Positions 1 to 12,318 of a DNA stretch of 64,000 nt are shown here, piece by piece (the stretch's first letter is position 1; each line of letters opens with the position of its first letter). Location: NCBI GenBank assembly GCA_028554795.2, contig CM068826.1:100282846-100346845 (forward strand), written 5' to 3'. Under the pieces are notes generated by a model. That model did no database searches. It was not told the DNA's origin and was given only the letters and a program-made list of their open reading frames with translations. Made by a program: the position numbers and the translations under genes. This stretch comes from Sinohyriopsis cumingii (taxonomy: Eukaryota; Mollusca; Bivalvia; Unionida; Unionidae).

Positions 1-130
1 ATTTGGCCTGAGGGGTATGAATTGGCCTAGGCCATAATATACCCCAGGGGTATAAATTGGCCCAGGCCATAATATACCCGGGCATAATCTAGCCTAGGCC
101 GCTTTAACCCCAGGTATACTCCGGACTGGG
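1..130. repeat. short tandem repeats of a roughly 35-bp motif
   Basis: Successive copies of a motif containing GGCC(T/C)AGGCCATAATATACC can be seen at the very start of the window. The array is truncated by the window edge. No function is inferred. Confidence 0.5.
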
Positions 131-144
131 GGTATACTATTGCC

Positions 145-236
145 TGTTCTTCCTCCACCATTAATACTGGCCGCCATGTATGGCCTATCGTGTGCTGAAA
201 AATGGCGTTAAACCCTACAACAACAACAACAACAGA
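145..236 (+). mobile_element. tRNA-derived SINE, 3' part
   Basis: This segment matches the 3' half of the fuller SINE at 15398-15651: a TTCTTCCTCCACCATTAATACTG block, then TGGCCTATCGTGTGCTGAAAAATGG, and an (ACA)n tail. The tRNA-like head is missing, as in 5'-truncated SINE copies. Confidence 0.7.
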
Positions 237-3200
237 ATTAATGATCAGATCATACAGTTACATACTACATCGTGTCTCTGCTATTTTAGTAGATGGTTTT
301 GAAGCGAAGACATAAGTGCCTACTTGATATGGTATGTAAATTTCTGACATTGAAGCCGACAGATGCACAAAAAAAAATTGCTATTCATAACACGTACGCA
401 TTATGTTTCAAATTAAAATTAATAAATTAATATTTTGTACTTTATTTCGTTTTGTGAAATTTGTTTTGCAATGGAAATGATTTTAAAACTATATCATGTA
501 TTGTCGATCGCAGCTCAATTCACTGTCTGTGCCATAAACATAACTTTACAAATACTTTCATTTTTGAGAGGAAACTTATCTTTTATCATAATATTCTCTA
601 AGGGGAAGAATGCTCGAAATCATATAACTGCTCCAAGTAGATGCGATTTGCCTTGCCCCAACCCATCGTCACTCACGCGCCAAACTGAATAATATAGTGC
701 AGTTAGGTGACACTAAATATATATAGTTTATATATGCTATAATCAATTACAAGAGGAAGTGTCCAACTGCTAAGTTTAATTTTCCTTATAAAAACATACT
801 ATGGGTATGAGAAGGAAGACGTACCTTGAAAGACAAAGATTTGTCAAGTAATTACTTTAGCAATGAATTCACGTTTGAAACACAAAAATGTGATTTGGTG
901 CACCTTAAAACTTAAGTTGTATGGCCAATAACCTTCTGTGAGCATCAACAATGCCTCATGTAACATCTTTCGATTTGCAAATCCTCAGAAGCGAATTCAC
1001 TAATCTCAGAAATTATTGAAAAAGGCAGAAGGTTCGGTATTTATCCCCTATGAAACTGGATCCATTATTTATATTTTTTCTCCTTCAAAATTGAATGTCA
1101 TGACCTTTACCGTTAGAATGCTTTAAGTGATTCTTTTCTCTTCCAAGTATTTTTCTTTCTTCTCCCATCACATGATGAAACGGATTTTTAATGCGACTAT
1201 ATTTTAAGAATATTCCATTTCTTGCAAAATTAGAAAAAAATAATTATTCAATAATTACATAGTATTACAATAATTAATTACATTACTTCAATTAATATGT
1301 CGCTAGCCTACTATTACTCTTATGCGATTGACGAATAAAACCTAAATCAAAAAGAAACAAAGAACAGCGAATGCAATCAAATAAAATAATGCAAGATTTG
1401 ATGACAGCACTACGCTGCTTCCTACAATATGATATTTATGTACTGCCAGGCAGGAAGTACTCTTTTGAGTAATGTTTTATTTTCTATCTTCATAACGGCG
1501 TATCACAAGGGCATGAAAAGATAAATATATCTTTTACACAGCCTTACCTTGATGGTGACGTGGAACGAATCATTTTTCAAATCGGAGTAGGTTTTGACAT
1601 ATAAAATGATAGGAATACGTTGTTTTTCGATCGTATTTGATTTAAGGTCCAAAACCATTTCCCTGATGCTTAGCAGCCACAGAGGTTTGCATGTTCATAT
1701 GAATTAAAATATTATACATGCGATACAAATCATGCCATACAATACCAAACGACGTGGGTGTATTAAAGCCCACGTCCATTTTGATGACAGTTTGAAACTC
1801 GTCTATCAAATACAAGCACTTAAATAATTATCTTTTCTTCTTTAAATGGCAGATTAGTCATATAAATCTGCCCCTCGTTTTAACCGCTGAGAATATGTAT
1901 ATTGATATAAGTCATAGAGCGAACCACTTGATAAATAAAAGTCGTTCTATGCGATAATTCACTACAGTCACGTGTCTTTTTCCACCGGAGTCTATGCCAT
2001 CACTAGCATGTGATTAACTGCCATCGACAATACAAGAAATAATAACAGTAGCAGACGGTAGTAGACAAGATATAAATTACTGTTTGGAGACTAGGCCTTT
2101 ATCCAGAGACACCGTATAATATGCTTTTAGAATACTGATTCTGATAAGAGTAATGTCTCAAACATTAGGGAGAAATATCTGCTGCTGTTGTGATCACAGG
2201 CTTAGCTGTCATTGCTTGAAATTCGGCCTGAACAAGTTACTCATCGATATATGCCTTCGGAAAGTGTTAGAAATATTTCATTCCAGTACGAGTTTGAATT
2301 CCATGCATGGTAATAGTGACTGGTATAAAATTGCAACGGTACAAAATATAAAACATTTATTTTCCATATAAAGTTAAAGATTAGTTTTATTTGAATTTAT
2401 GACATTTCAAATATCTCATTTTGATTGTAACAAAATATCCCAAAAGAATATAGTTTTGGTGCCATCAAATCGACAAAGCCCTCTTCGGTCATTATCAAAT
2501 GACTGGATGAAGAAACCCGACGAATTTGCAAAAGTTTACTGGATCTGAAAACTCATCTCTAGTGGAGATTCTATAGCATAAATTAAAAGATGATATTGCA
2601 GACTAAAACCAAATGTTCGCACTTGATTATGCTTTAATATTTTATAAATGGCCCATCGAAAACTAGACCTTGCAAAATGCTGTCACCCCACTGTTAAGAC
2701 CGTATGCTCTGTTTGACTGTCAAGTAGAGGTTTTTGTGGAATTTTCTGGCAAAATTATATAAACAAAGCCTAGGACGATATTTGTACTTGTTTGAGATCC
2801 TTAAGAATATTTCAAATTATGTTAACCATCGAGAAAAATAAGCATTAATGACATTAAATTTCTTAAACTCTCATAACAAGTTTGATCAAGTTGACGTTGT
2901 TGTAAATGAATCATTAAACAAGGAGAAGAGATTGTTGTCGATTCCATTGAAATCAAAGCTTAGCATAACTTGAAATCAAAGAAAGATCCTTATCTGGTTT
3001 TGTCGAGACATGTATATCTACCTACTATACGTTTAAAATAAAGAAGAAATTGATTCGATTTCTTTAAAATGCTTTAATAGTTTACACAATGGGCCTAATC
3101 ATAATAAATAATGGTTTCGTTTTCGATCAGCATGTTTCTAACCTCTCCTTTATTGCCATATTTCTCAAAACTATACAAATTGTCTCATATGCATAATGAG

Positions 3201-4903
3201 TTCACATCTGAGGAATGAATTATTGTTTTGATTCAAATTCAAGTAAAAACTTTGTTTCAAAACTGATTTTTCATCAAGTGGAATTTATTTAATGACCCCT
3301 TTATTTTCTCAATTTAATTTTCAACGCAGGCCATACTACATTTTTTCTTTAGATAAGGCACTAAGTTTAACAAAAGTCCAACCACATCCAGAAACCTTTT
3401 CTCCAAATGAGATATATTACTGGGATTTATCTACCCTTTTTTTTAGAGTACTAATTCTTCGACTGAAGTAATAGTCACTATACAGAAATATAATGTCCAC
3501 CATTTATCCTAGGAACGAATCGAAAAAGTAAACGTATTTCTCAAAGATATTGTAATGGTGCAAAAGTGTATAGATAATTTCTTCAGTACATTCTGTCGTG
3601 GTCAGCGTGACACGTAACAATTAGGAACGACTTATGGGGTAGGCTCGCAATAATTTGGCAGCTAAGAATAGTTCAGCTCTCTTGTCTGGAGACATAAGTG
3701 AATGTAAATAGAGTCCGTTCGATAACGATCAGAAAGATGGAAGTGGCCAATGCTTACGTAAGGTCAAAACTCGAGACAAGCCATAGCAAAAAATTTGGGA
3801 AATCTTGGGCCATTTGAAGCAGATGTCATAAAATGATATTCTTCAGAAAGGTTATTAATTAAAGCAGTCTAGATAGAATTATTCTAACTTCGATGGGAGT
3901 TTTTAAACGTTTGGCGGTTAGGGAAAGCAATCCTGATTGGCTAAGCTAATTATTGGGGTGTTCCCAGAAGACATTTTATGGTTTACGTATCACACAACGA
4001 AGTTTCAGGCAGTCCGAGTTTTTCTGTCGAAGCAAGAACTTCTTGATTCCTGGGGCGTAGGAAGTGTTTTACCGTTATAAATTGTCCAAAGGACATGGGT
4101 CAGAAAATTAGGGTACCCGTCACCATGCAATACACAGCTGGAATTCTCTTATGATAAGCGACCGAGGACTCGGGAAGGCAAAATGCATTGTCTCCAATCG
4201 TTTACAATATACCTTGATGTAAGTTTGTAATTATTTGCTGACTTTTTAAATTCATACTTAAATTTTCCTTGAGTTCAGACAATAATCGTACATTCATCTG
4301 TTTTGATTGTAATATTAGTCATGGAGTGTAGTGTATTCTATGCATTATTCTAGCATTGTGAGAATTAATTTATTTTTCTTGAATTTTAAAGGAATCGTAC
4401 ATCTTAAAGATTTTATGCATTTCTTCTCATACGAATTGAGAGAATTAAATTATTTTGTCGTAAATGATTCGTATTATACATGCTGAGAATTGTTTTTTTC
4501 CATGTCCGAAAATGCATGTAAATGAAGCGATTATTAGCAACATAACGTAGTTAAGACAGGAGGTAAAGTCCATTAATTTGTTTGTGTAAACAATTGTGAA
4601 TTCTTTTCAACCGCGACTCGACAGTGTTAGCATTAGGAACGTATGTCGACTGACACAGTTAAGCTAGTGATTTACAGCCCACTGCGGTGTGTAATGCTTT
4701 ATCTAAGCGGTCTAATTATTTAGGAATGCGAGGAGCAGCTAGAACTAGTAATACTTTATGGTAATTTATGGTAATAGGGTTGTGAGTGTGTATTGGGTTA
4801 CGAACTGGCCATGGCTTAGTTGTGTTGAATTACGATAAGACAATATCTGAAGTAAAAAGAGTGGGAACATTGCTTGATCCCAGGAAAATAAAAAGCCTGA
4901 CAC
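237..4903. other. intergenic or intronic DNA, nothing recognised
   Basis: AT-rich sequence with only short ORFs that lack family similarity, codon bias or plausible splice context. No RNA gene or structured repeat was seen. Confidence 0.5.
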
Positions 4904-4965
4904 GTATTTAGCTTTTGTATTATATTTATTTGAAGGAAAAATAGCTCCAAGCTTGTATTGCACAG

Positions 4966-5114
4966 GCGAAAGATCACAATCTACAATCAAGACGACTGAT
5001 GACCCGAAAAGGCTAGCGGGAAAGAGAAAGAAGAAAAAGAAATATAGCACCACCAACTTATCATCAACAATGACTTTTGAGGGACCGGAAGCAACAGGTG
5101 ATGCTGACATATCG
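4966..5114 (+). CDS. candidate internal exon A, copy 1 (unknown protein)
   Basis: A 149-bp segment is preceded by a pyrimidine-rich stretch ending in CACAG and followed by GTAATT. Translated from its second full codon it gives a hydrophilic peptide with the basic run GKRKKKKKY, which looks like a nuclear localisation signal or cytoplasmic tail. It enters with two bases of a split codon and exits in phase 0, which is compatible with the phase-0 entry of exon B downstream. The parent protein is not recognised. This is inferred from splice-site context only. Confidence 0.35.
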
Positions 5115-6324
5115 GTAATTTGAGTTAGATCATTCACTCGATTATATGATGAAATTTGTTTTATCGGTGTAACTGAACGGCTAATTGAATTTCACATAAA
5201 ATGTTAGCTCTGTTCCTACGAAAAAGTGAATTATTCAAAAGTCATGTTCAATTTCTTTGTTTGTTTATTTTTTTGTTTGTTTATGTAATTAATTAAATTG
5301 TAATATTTTACAAACGGGGGCTTGTAATGTTCTGTTCTATATTTCTAATCACACCTATGTTATTCCATCCATTAATTTAATATTTGATTTTACTGTTTAC
5401 TCAGTCCGGGCAATAACACCGTGGTCGATCATCTCCTAGATAACGATAAACAAACCCCATAAGAAGTGGAGATCTCACATCATCACCACCTCCGAGAGTT
5501 ACATTTACATGGCTATACCATACAGGCATACAAACCATGAGATTGTAATAGTGTTGTAAATGTATAGGTGAAAATTATGCAAGAGACAAATGCACGAAAA
5601 CACCTATATGTAGGTACAACCTTGGTAATTTTTATTATTTTATTATGTTAATTGCAGAAGTTTTGTCTAAAACATGCAGCGGTTGTGTGTTTCAAAATGA
5701 ATATTAAACTGATTTATAGCTTCGAATCACCTGGAAAGATTGTATAATAATAAACCAGTTCAATGTCTTGTTTGAACTCAATTATTTGAGACGAGTTTAA
5801 CTAATAAATACATGTCGTCTTTTAAATGTTAGAAGCAGGCGGGTTTCGTAGCCGCTTGAGAAGTGTACAAGCTTACAAAAAGTACAATTCTGTTATTGTT
5901 TGAAATTGATTACTTCAGCTTCAATCCATTTAAGCCTGTAGATTCCGCTCTTGGATTGTTCGAGGCAGACACGGATTTCAGACTGGCTTTCGAAAGTTAA
6001 ACCGTAATGCTATATTTATAATAAAGCAGTCAAACAAATGAATCATAACAAAATACTCCAGATGGGGAAAAAACTACGGTTTAACACAATTTTGAAAGAA
6101 AGAATTGAATTGCCTCAACTGTACTTTTATACTAACACAGTTTATATGCAACATACCTAAAATCTGTAAATTTAAAAGAAAACCTCGTGATATTATTTGT
6201 TTCATTGAATCACCTCAGCCTGTCGGGCTGTCTCTTTCTTATATGAAAGAAAATTGTTTGCTGCATGCATTTTTATTGCAACGTTATTGGTGAATACTTT
6301 TGCGATCGTAAAAGCGTCAGAATA

Positions 6325-6776
6325 GTGTATGCACTGCCAATTCACTATTATGTATGCACTGCCAATTCACTATTATGTATGCACTGCCAATTCACTATTA
6401 TGAATGCAATGGCGATTCACCATTGTGTATGCACTGCCAATTCACTAATTGTGTATGCACTGCCAATTAACTATTGTGTATATACTGTCAATTCACCATT
6501 GTGTATGCACTGCCAATTCACTATTGTGTATGCACTGCCAATTAAATATTGTGTATGCACTGCCAATTCACTATTGTGTATGCACTGCTAATTAACTATT
6601 GTGTATGCACTGCCAATTCACTAATTGTGTATGCACTGCTAATTAACTATTGTGTATGCACTGCCAATTCACTATTGTATATGCACTGCTAATTAACTAT
6701 TGATGTGGCACTGCCATTTCACTATTGTGTATGCACTGCTAATTAACTATTGTGTATGCACTGCCAATTCACTATA
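6325..6776 (+). repeat. 25-bp minisatellite, copy 1
   Basis: About 17-18 tandem units of a motif close to GTGTATGCACTGCCAATTCA, with variants such as GCTAATTAACTATT and one GATGTGGCACTG unit. The apparent ORF across it is just the repeat translated and is not a gene. It is repeated with the same variants at 8820-9271. Confidence 0.9.
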
Positions 6777-6858
6777 GTATGTTGCAGCATATGATACAAA
6801 TATTTTACTTCCAAAACAATATTTGTATCGTTTTATAGCTCCTTCATGTTTGTTGCAG

Positions 6859-7035
6859 GAAATATACGGGGATAACAAGACGTGTCTTGAAAAAATGTTT
6901 CAAAACATTCCTTTCATCTTGCGTCAGGGTTTTGCATATGAATACATAAAATCCATATTTGTAACCGTATTAATCATTTATGAATATACAGCAACCTTGC
7001 CGACTTTTACTGAAGGAAGCATTCGTGATGCACAG
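6859..7035 (+). CDS. candidate internal exon B, copy 1 (unknown protein)
   Basis: A 177-bp segment (59 codons, phase 0 at both ends) is bounded by TTTGTTGCAG before and GTAAGC after, both strong splice sites. The peptide begins EIYGDNKTCLEKMF, has a hydrophobic stretch around IKSIFVTVLIIYEY, and ends at GSIRDAQ. No family was recognised. The reading frame is open across the whole interval and beyond. It would join in phase with exon A. An identical copy lies at 9354-9530. Confidence 0.4.
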
Positions 7036-7460
7036 GTAAGCTGCATGACACTTATACTTAAAAGCAAATATCCGCAGAAAGCGGATTTATTCAAATATGA
7101 TGAATATTATGGGTAAATTAACTCTTTTTTTAAGGATCTTTCCTCTTTTTGCTCAAAATAGCAACCTTCCATATTATTAACGTATATAAATGCCCAGTAT
7201 TAATTTAACGTTCCAGGGTGTTTATTTACCGTTGCTGGTCGATTTGTTAATTTTAATCCGAAAGTTCATTTCTCTGAGGGAAATATGCATGGTATTCAAA
7301 TTGATTCGATGAAGTTAACGAACTTCCTGGAGCTTTCACGTTGCCTAATTATTGTCTGCACATAAACTCGACAGTAACGGTTCAGTCGTAATCTTTAACT
7401 ATTTAGCTTTTGTATTATATTTATTTGAAGGAAAAATAGCTCCAAGCTTGTATTGCACAG

Positions 7461-7609
7461 GCGAAAGATCACAATCTACAATCAAGACGACTGATGACCC
7501 GAAAAGGCTAGCGGGAAAGAGAAAGAAGAAAAAGAAATATAGCACCACCAACTTATCATCAACAATGACTTTTGAGGGACCGGAAGCAACAGGTGATGCT
7601 GACATATCG
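7461..7609 (+). CDS. candidate internal exon A, copy 2
   Basis: Duplicate of the exon-like segment at 4966-5114 with the same CACAG acceptor and GTAATT donor and an unchanged reading frame. If these are real exons, the parent gene would contain the order A-B-A-B. The phases (B exits in phase 0 while A enters with a split codon) would not allow B to join the second A in frame, so the duplication would probably disrupt a transcript that used all four. Confidence 0.35.
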
Positions 7610-8819
7610 GTAATTTGAGTTAGATCATTCACTCGATTATATGATGAAATTTGTTTTATCGGTGTAACTGAACGGCTAATTGAATTTCACATAAAATGTT
7701 AGCTCTGTTCCTACGAAAAAGTGAATTATTCAAAAGTCATGTTCAATTTCTTTGTTTGTTTATTTTTTTGTTTGTTTATGTAATTAATTAAATTGTAATA
7801 TTTTACAAACGGGGGCTTGTAATGTTCTGTTCTATATTTCTAATCACACCTATGTTATTCCATCCATTAATTTAATATTTGATTTTACTGTTTACTCAGT
7901 CCGGGCAATAACACCGTGGTCGATCATCTCCTAGATAACGATAAACAAACCCCATAAGAAGTGGAGATCTCACATCATCACCACCTCCGAGAGTTACATT
8001 TACATGGCTATACCATACAGGCATACAAACCATGAGATTGTAATAGTGTTGTAAATGTATAGGTGAAAATTATGCAAGAGACAAATGCACGAAAACACCT
8101 ATATGTAGGTACAACCTTGGTAATTTTTATTATTTTATTATGTTAATTGCAGAAGTTTTGTCTAAAACATGCAGCGGTTGTGTGTTTCAAAATAAATATT
8201 AAACTGATTTATAGCTTCGAATCACCTGGAAAGATTGTATAATAATAAACCAGTTCAATGTCTTGTTTGAACTCAATTATTTGAGACGAGTTTAACTAAT
8301 AAATACATGTCGTCTTTTAAATGTTAGAAGCAGGCGGGTTTCGTAGCCGCTTGAGAAGTGTACAAGCTTACAAAAAGTACAATTCTGTTATTGTTTGAAA
8401 TTGATTACTTCAGCTTCAATCCATTTAAGCCTGTAGATTCCGCTCTTGGATTGTTCGAGGCAGACACGGATTTCAGACTGGCTTTCGAAAGTTAAACCGT
8501 AATGCTATATTTATAATAAAGCAGTCAAACAAATGAATCATAACAAAATACTCCAGATGGGGAAAAAACTACGGTTTAACACAATTTTGAAAGAAAGAAT
8601 TGAATTGCCTCAACTGTACTTTTATACTAACACAGTTTATATGCAACATACCTAAAATCTGTAAATTTAAAAGAAAACCTCGTGATATTATTTGTTTCAT
8701 TGAATCACCTCAGCCTGTCGGGCTGTCTCTTTCTTATATGAAAGAAAATTGTTTGCTGCATGCATTTTTATTGCAACGTTATTGGTGAATACTTTTGCGA
8801 TCGTAAAAGCGTCAGAATA

Positions 8820-9271
8820 GTGTATGCACTGCCAATTCACTATTATGTATGCACTGCCAATTCACTATTATGTATGCACTGCCAATTCACTATTATGAAT
8901 GCAATGGCGATTCACCATTGTGTATGCACTGCCAATTCACTAATTGTGTATGCACTGCCAATTAACTATTGTGTATATACTGTCAATTCACCATTGTGTA
9001 TGCACTGCCAATTCACTATTGTGTATGCACTGCCAATTAAATATTGTGTATGCACTGCCAATTCACTATTGTGTATGCACTGCTAATTAACTATTGTGTA
9101 TGCACTGCCAATTCACTAATTGTGTATGCACTGCTAATTAACTATTGTGTATGCACTGCCAATTCACTATTGTATATGCACTGCTAATTAACTATTGATG
9201 TGGCACTGCCATTTCACTATTGTGTATGCACTGCTAATTAACTATTGTGTATGCACTGCCAATTCACTATA
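8820..9271 (+). repeat. 25-bp minisatellite, copy 2
   Basis: Copy of the array at 6325-6776 with the same order of variant units. The duplication therefore happened after the array diversified. Confidence 0.9.
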
Positions 9272-9353
9272 GTATGTTGCAGCATATGATACAAATATTT
9301 TACTTCCAAAACAATATTTGTATCGTTTTATAGCTCCTTCATGTTTGTTGCAG

Positions 9354-9530
9354 GAAATATACGGGGATAACAAGACGTGTCTTGAAAAAATGTTTCAAAA
9401 CATTCCTTTCATCTTGCGTCAGGGTTTTGCATATGAATACATAAAATCCATATTTGTAACCGTATTAATCATTTATGAATATACAGCAACCTTGCCGACT
9501 TTTACTGAAGGAAGCATTCGTGATGCACAG
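9354..9530 (+). CDS. candidate internal exon B, copy 2
   Basis: Duplicate of 6859-7035 with the same splice-site context and 59 open codons. The product is unknown. Confidence 0.4.
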
Positions 9531-9893
9531 GTAAGCTGCATGACACTTATACTTAAAAGCAAATATCCGCAGAAAGCGGATTTATTCAAATATGATGAAT
9601 ATTATGGGTAAATTAACTCTTTTTTTAAGGATCTTTCCTCTTTTTGCTCAAAATAGCAACCTTCCATATTATTAACGTATATAAATGCCCAGTATTAATT
9701 TAACGTTCCAGGGTGTTTATTTACCGTTGCTGGTCGATTTGTTAATTTTAATCCGAAAGTTCATTTCTCTGAGGGAAATATGCATGGTATTCAAATTGAT
9801 TCGATGAAGTTAACGAACTTCCTGGAGCTTTCACGTTGCCTAATTATTGTCTGCACATAAACTCGACAGTAACGGTTCAGTCGTAATCTTTAG

Positions 9894-11916
9894 CGAAAAG
9901 GTGGCCCTGACTGAATACCAGTCAGTTCAGACAGCGGGTAGGCGCTGCACGTAAGCGACCATTTTGTTAACAGGCTTATAAACCAATACGCCGATAAAAC
10001 TTTTGCTGGTCTGTGATAATGAATAAAAACGACATATAAAGAAGATTTATGATCGTGGAATAAAACAAACGGTCAAGAACGAAGCAATACGAAAAAGGCA
10101 GAAAGATAGAATCGTACACATATAATTACAATAGCAATATTATTCTGTGTCAGAAAAGGAAGAAATAAACTAATTTTCATTTGCTCCTCATGTTCTGAAT
10201 CTTTTGTATATAATCTGAAGACATCATTTTCATGGTACCGTCTTGTATAATTCACTGAATATCCAGATTCTTCCCCAACAGTGATTATTTCGATTCTTCC
10301 AATCCATGCTAACGTTAAAATACCAAATCGATTTGTTAGTTTTAACTATACTATTATCATCTTTGTCAAAGTAACGTTGCCTGACATTCATTTTCTCTTA
10401 ACTATCTTGTTTATCTCAACGAACATCCCAGAACATCCTTTATTCCTGATTACTGCCTGTAAACAAACTAGACAGCAACAATTCAGGCAGTATCTTTCAT
10501 TAAATGGCGGCGCTTATTGGATGCAAGTCACTTCGAACTGTGAATTATTGCTGCACGCAAGCAACAATTGTGACAAAGCACGGTTTGTAATGCAATAGAC
10601 ATATAAGGCAGCCTTCAGCCAGAAGCCATACAATCAACAAAAAAAGGAACAAATTGGATTTGTGTCAAGTGAATCAGAAACATCAGTAACTACGGCAACA
10701 GTTCATCATTAAGCAAGATGTAAAAGTCTTATTGGATGAGGATGCGCGCTGGATACGGCTAAAGTCAAAAGCACATGGCGCTCAGGTGGCGAAATCAATT
10801 ATAAATAGATTGTGTTTTGATTATATTGCAATTAATATATCTTGATGATTATACGGTTATGCATTTGTTTGAAACATTAAACAATCCTTCATCCAACGTC
10901 CATTTTGCCACCTACCCGGATATGTTTCTGCCTCTAAGACGACGCTTCTGACGTCACGCCTAATTTTAGTCTCACAAATTCAACATTAGCGTAGGCTACC
11001 TCAGCATGTAAGACCTTTATACTGATGATGAAAACTTTAGCACGAACATTTTAACCAAACTTTCTCCAAGACATTTGTATTTAGTATATATCTTTGAAGA
11101 TGTCATGAAGAGGCATATACATCAAACAAGAATTTGTCTTCATAGCGCTAACGCGCATAAGGTAACCGATTAAACTGTAAAGTCCCCTGAACATGTCGAG
11201 CAGTGCTTGGTTAATACATAAGCCCACTGTGTTCGGTTTAACCCGGAGCATAAATACATCAAATCAACAAGTAGTGTCTTATCACGGGGCTCGGACATCT
11301 CTGCCGAAAATTATTATGTGTTTGACCCTAGCTCTGAAATCCCCAAGGTCATTAAGATAGCAAGAGATTTGTTGAACTATGTATCCAATTCGTATGTACA
11401 AGTACCCATATCGATTGTCCAGAGCTATAGTGAGATCTTTCATTCAAATAGGCAGAAAATTTTGTTTCCTATAAAGCAAGGCGCTAGAAATAAGAAAATA
11501 ACCTAATCTCTGAACATGTCGAAATGTGATGCCTTTCTTAACGAATTTATATCATAGTGACCCACATCAATCCATTATCTTGTAATTAACACACTGAAAT
11601 TAGTGACAATATTTAAAATCTGAATCTAGCTACAAATTACGTCAAGAGTGTAATCTTCTCTATCAAAAATATAGTTCACTTTTTTACAGTCAAGATAGAG
11701 AAGCCCCTAGGTGTAATGGCCACTACTCGCCTTATCTTTTTTAGCTTTTGATCTATATATGTAACCATAAATGATGACCTAACATGGAAGATATAATTGG
11801 CAGTTATTCGAGGTAAATATGTCCAGCAAAGAGATACAACGAATAGGAACCATACAGATGAAACGCATGCAAAAAAATAATTTTCTAATACCTAGTGGTG
11901 TTGTCAAGAAACGAAG
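9894..11916. other. unassigned DNA with a diverged copy of the duplication's end
   Basis: About 10290-10500 resembles the last 200 bp of the 2,495-bp unit at a lower identity (shared blocks such as TCGATTTGTTARTTTTAA, and a GACAG...TTCAG...ATCTTT end). It looks like an older related copy. The rest shows no gene. Confidence 0.4.
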
Positions 11917-12140
11917 TTGTTGTTGTTGTTGTAGGGTTAAACGCTATTTTTCAGCACACGATAGGCTATACATGGCGGCCAGTATTAATGGTGGAGGAAA
12001 TCCCCTGAAAGAACCACCGACCCTCGAGAAGCTACTGGCAAGCTTTCTCAACTACCCACATTGGCCGAATGCGAGACTCGAACCTACGCAGACAGCTGTG
12101 AGATGGCAGTGATCCGTAACGGAGAGCGCTTTAGACCACT
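11917..12140 (-). mobile_element. tRNA-derived SINE, minus orientation
   Basis: Reverse complement of the element at 15398-15651. The (TTG)n tail is at the left, the middle domain with the CTATACATGG block follows, and the head with the box B-like CGAGTCTCGC region and GCTTTAGACCACTC lies at the right, where it is slightly truncated. Confidence 0.8.
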
Positions 12141-12232
12141 CACACTGTTACCGTTTGTATAATTGACTGATTACGAAATTTGAAAAGCACACACTATAAA
12201 TTGTGAAATAGTTGTGGAACTAGAAAAAAAAT

Positions 12233-12318
<86 letters not shown>

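Larger units (their letters stand above)
4904..7398 (+). repeat. tandem duplication, copy 1 (2,495-bp unit)
   Basis: This segment recurs directly next to itself at 7399-9893 with a constant offset of 2,495 bp throughout. The only difference noticed by eye is a G/A at 5699 versus 8194. The unit contains two exon-like segments and a 25-bp minisatellite. Such near identity, including in the minisatellite, implies a recent duplication or an assembly artefact such as unmerged haplotypes. Confidence 0.9.
7399..9893 (+). repeat. tandem duplication, copy 2 (2,495-bp unit)
   Basis: Second copy of the unit at 4904-7398, in direct orientation with no spacer. The duplicated exon-like segments fall at 7461-7609 and 9354-9530, and the minisatellite at 8820-9271. 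Sequence after 9893 diverges abruptly. Confidence 0.9.

Noticed and set aside
4766-5137. Minus-strand ORF with a Phe run opposite exon A
   Set aside because: It is a shadow of the Lys-rich segment on the plus strand and is preserved only by the duplication.
6265-6591. 108-aa ORF repeated at 8760-9086
   Set aside because: It is the 25-bp minisatellite read as protein. Its repetition reflects the tandem duplication.
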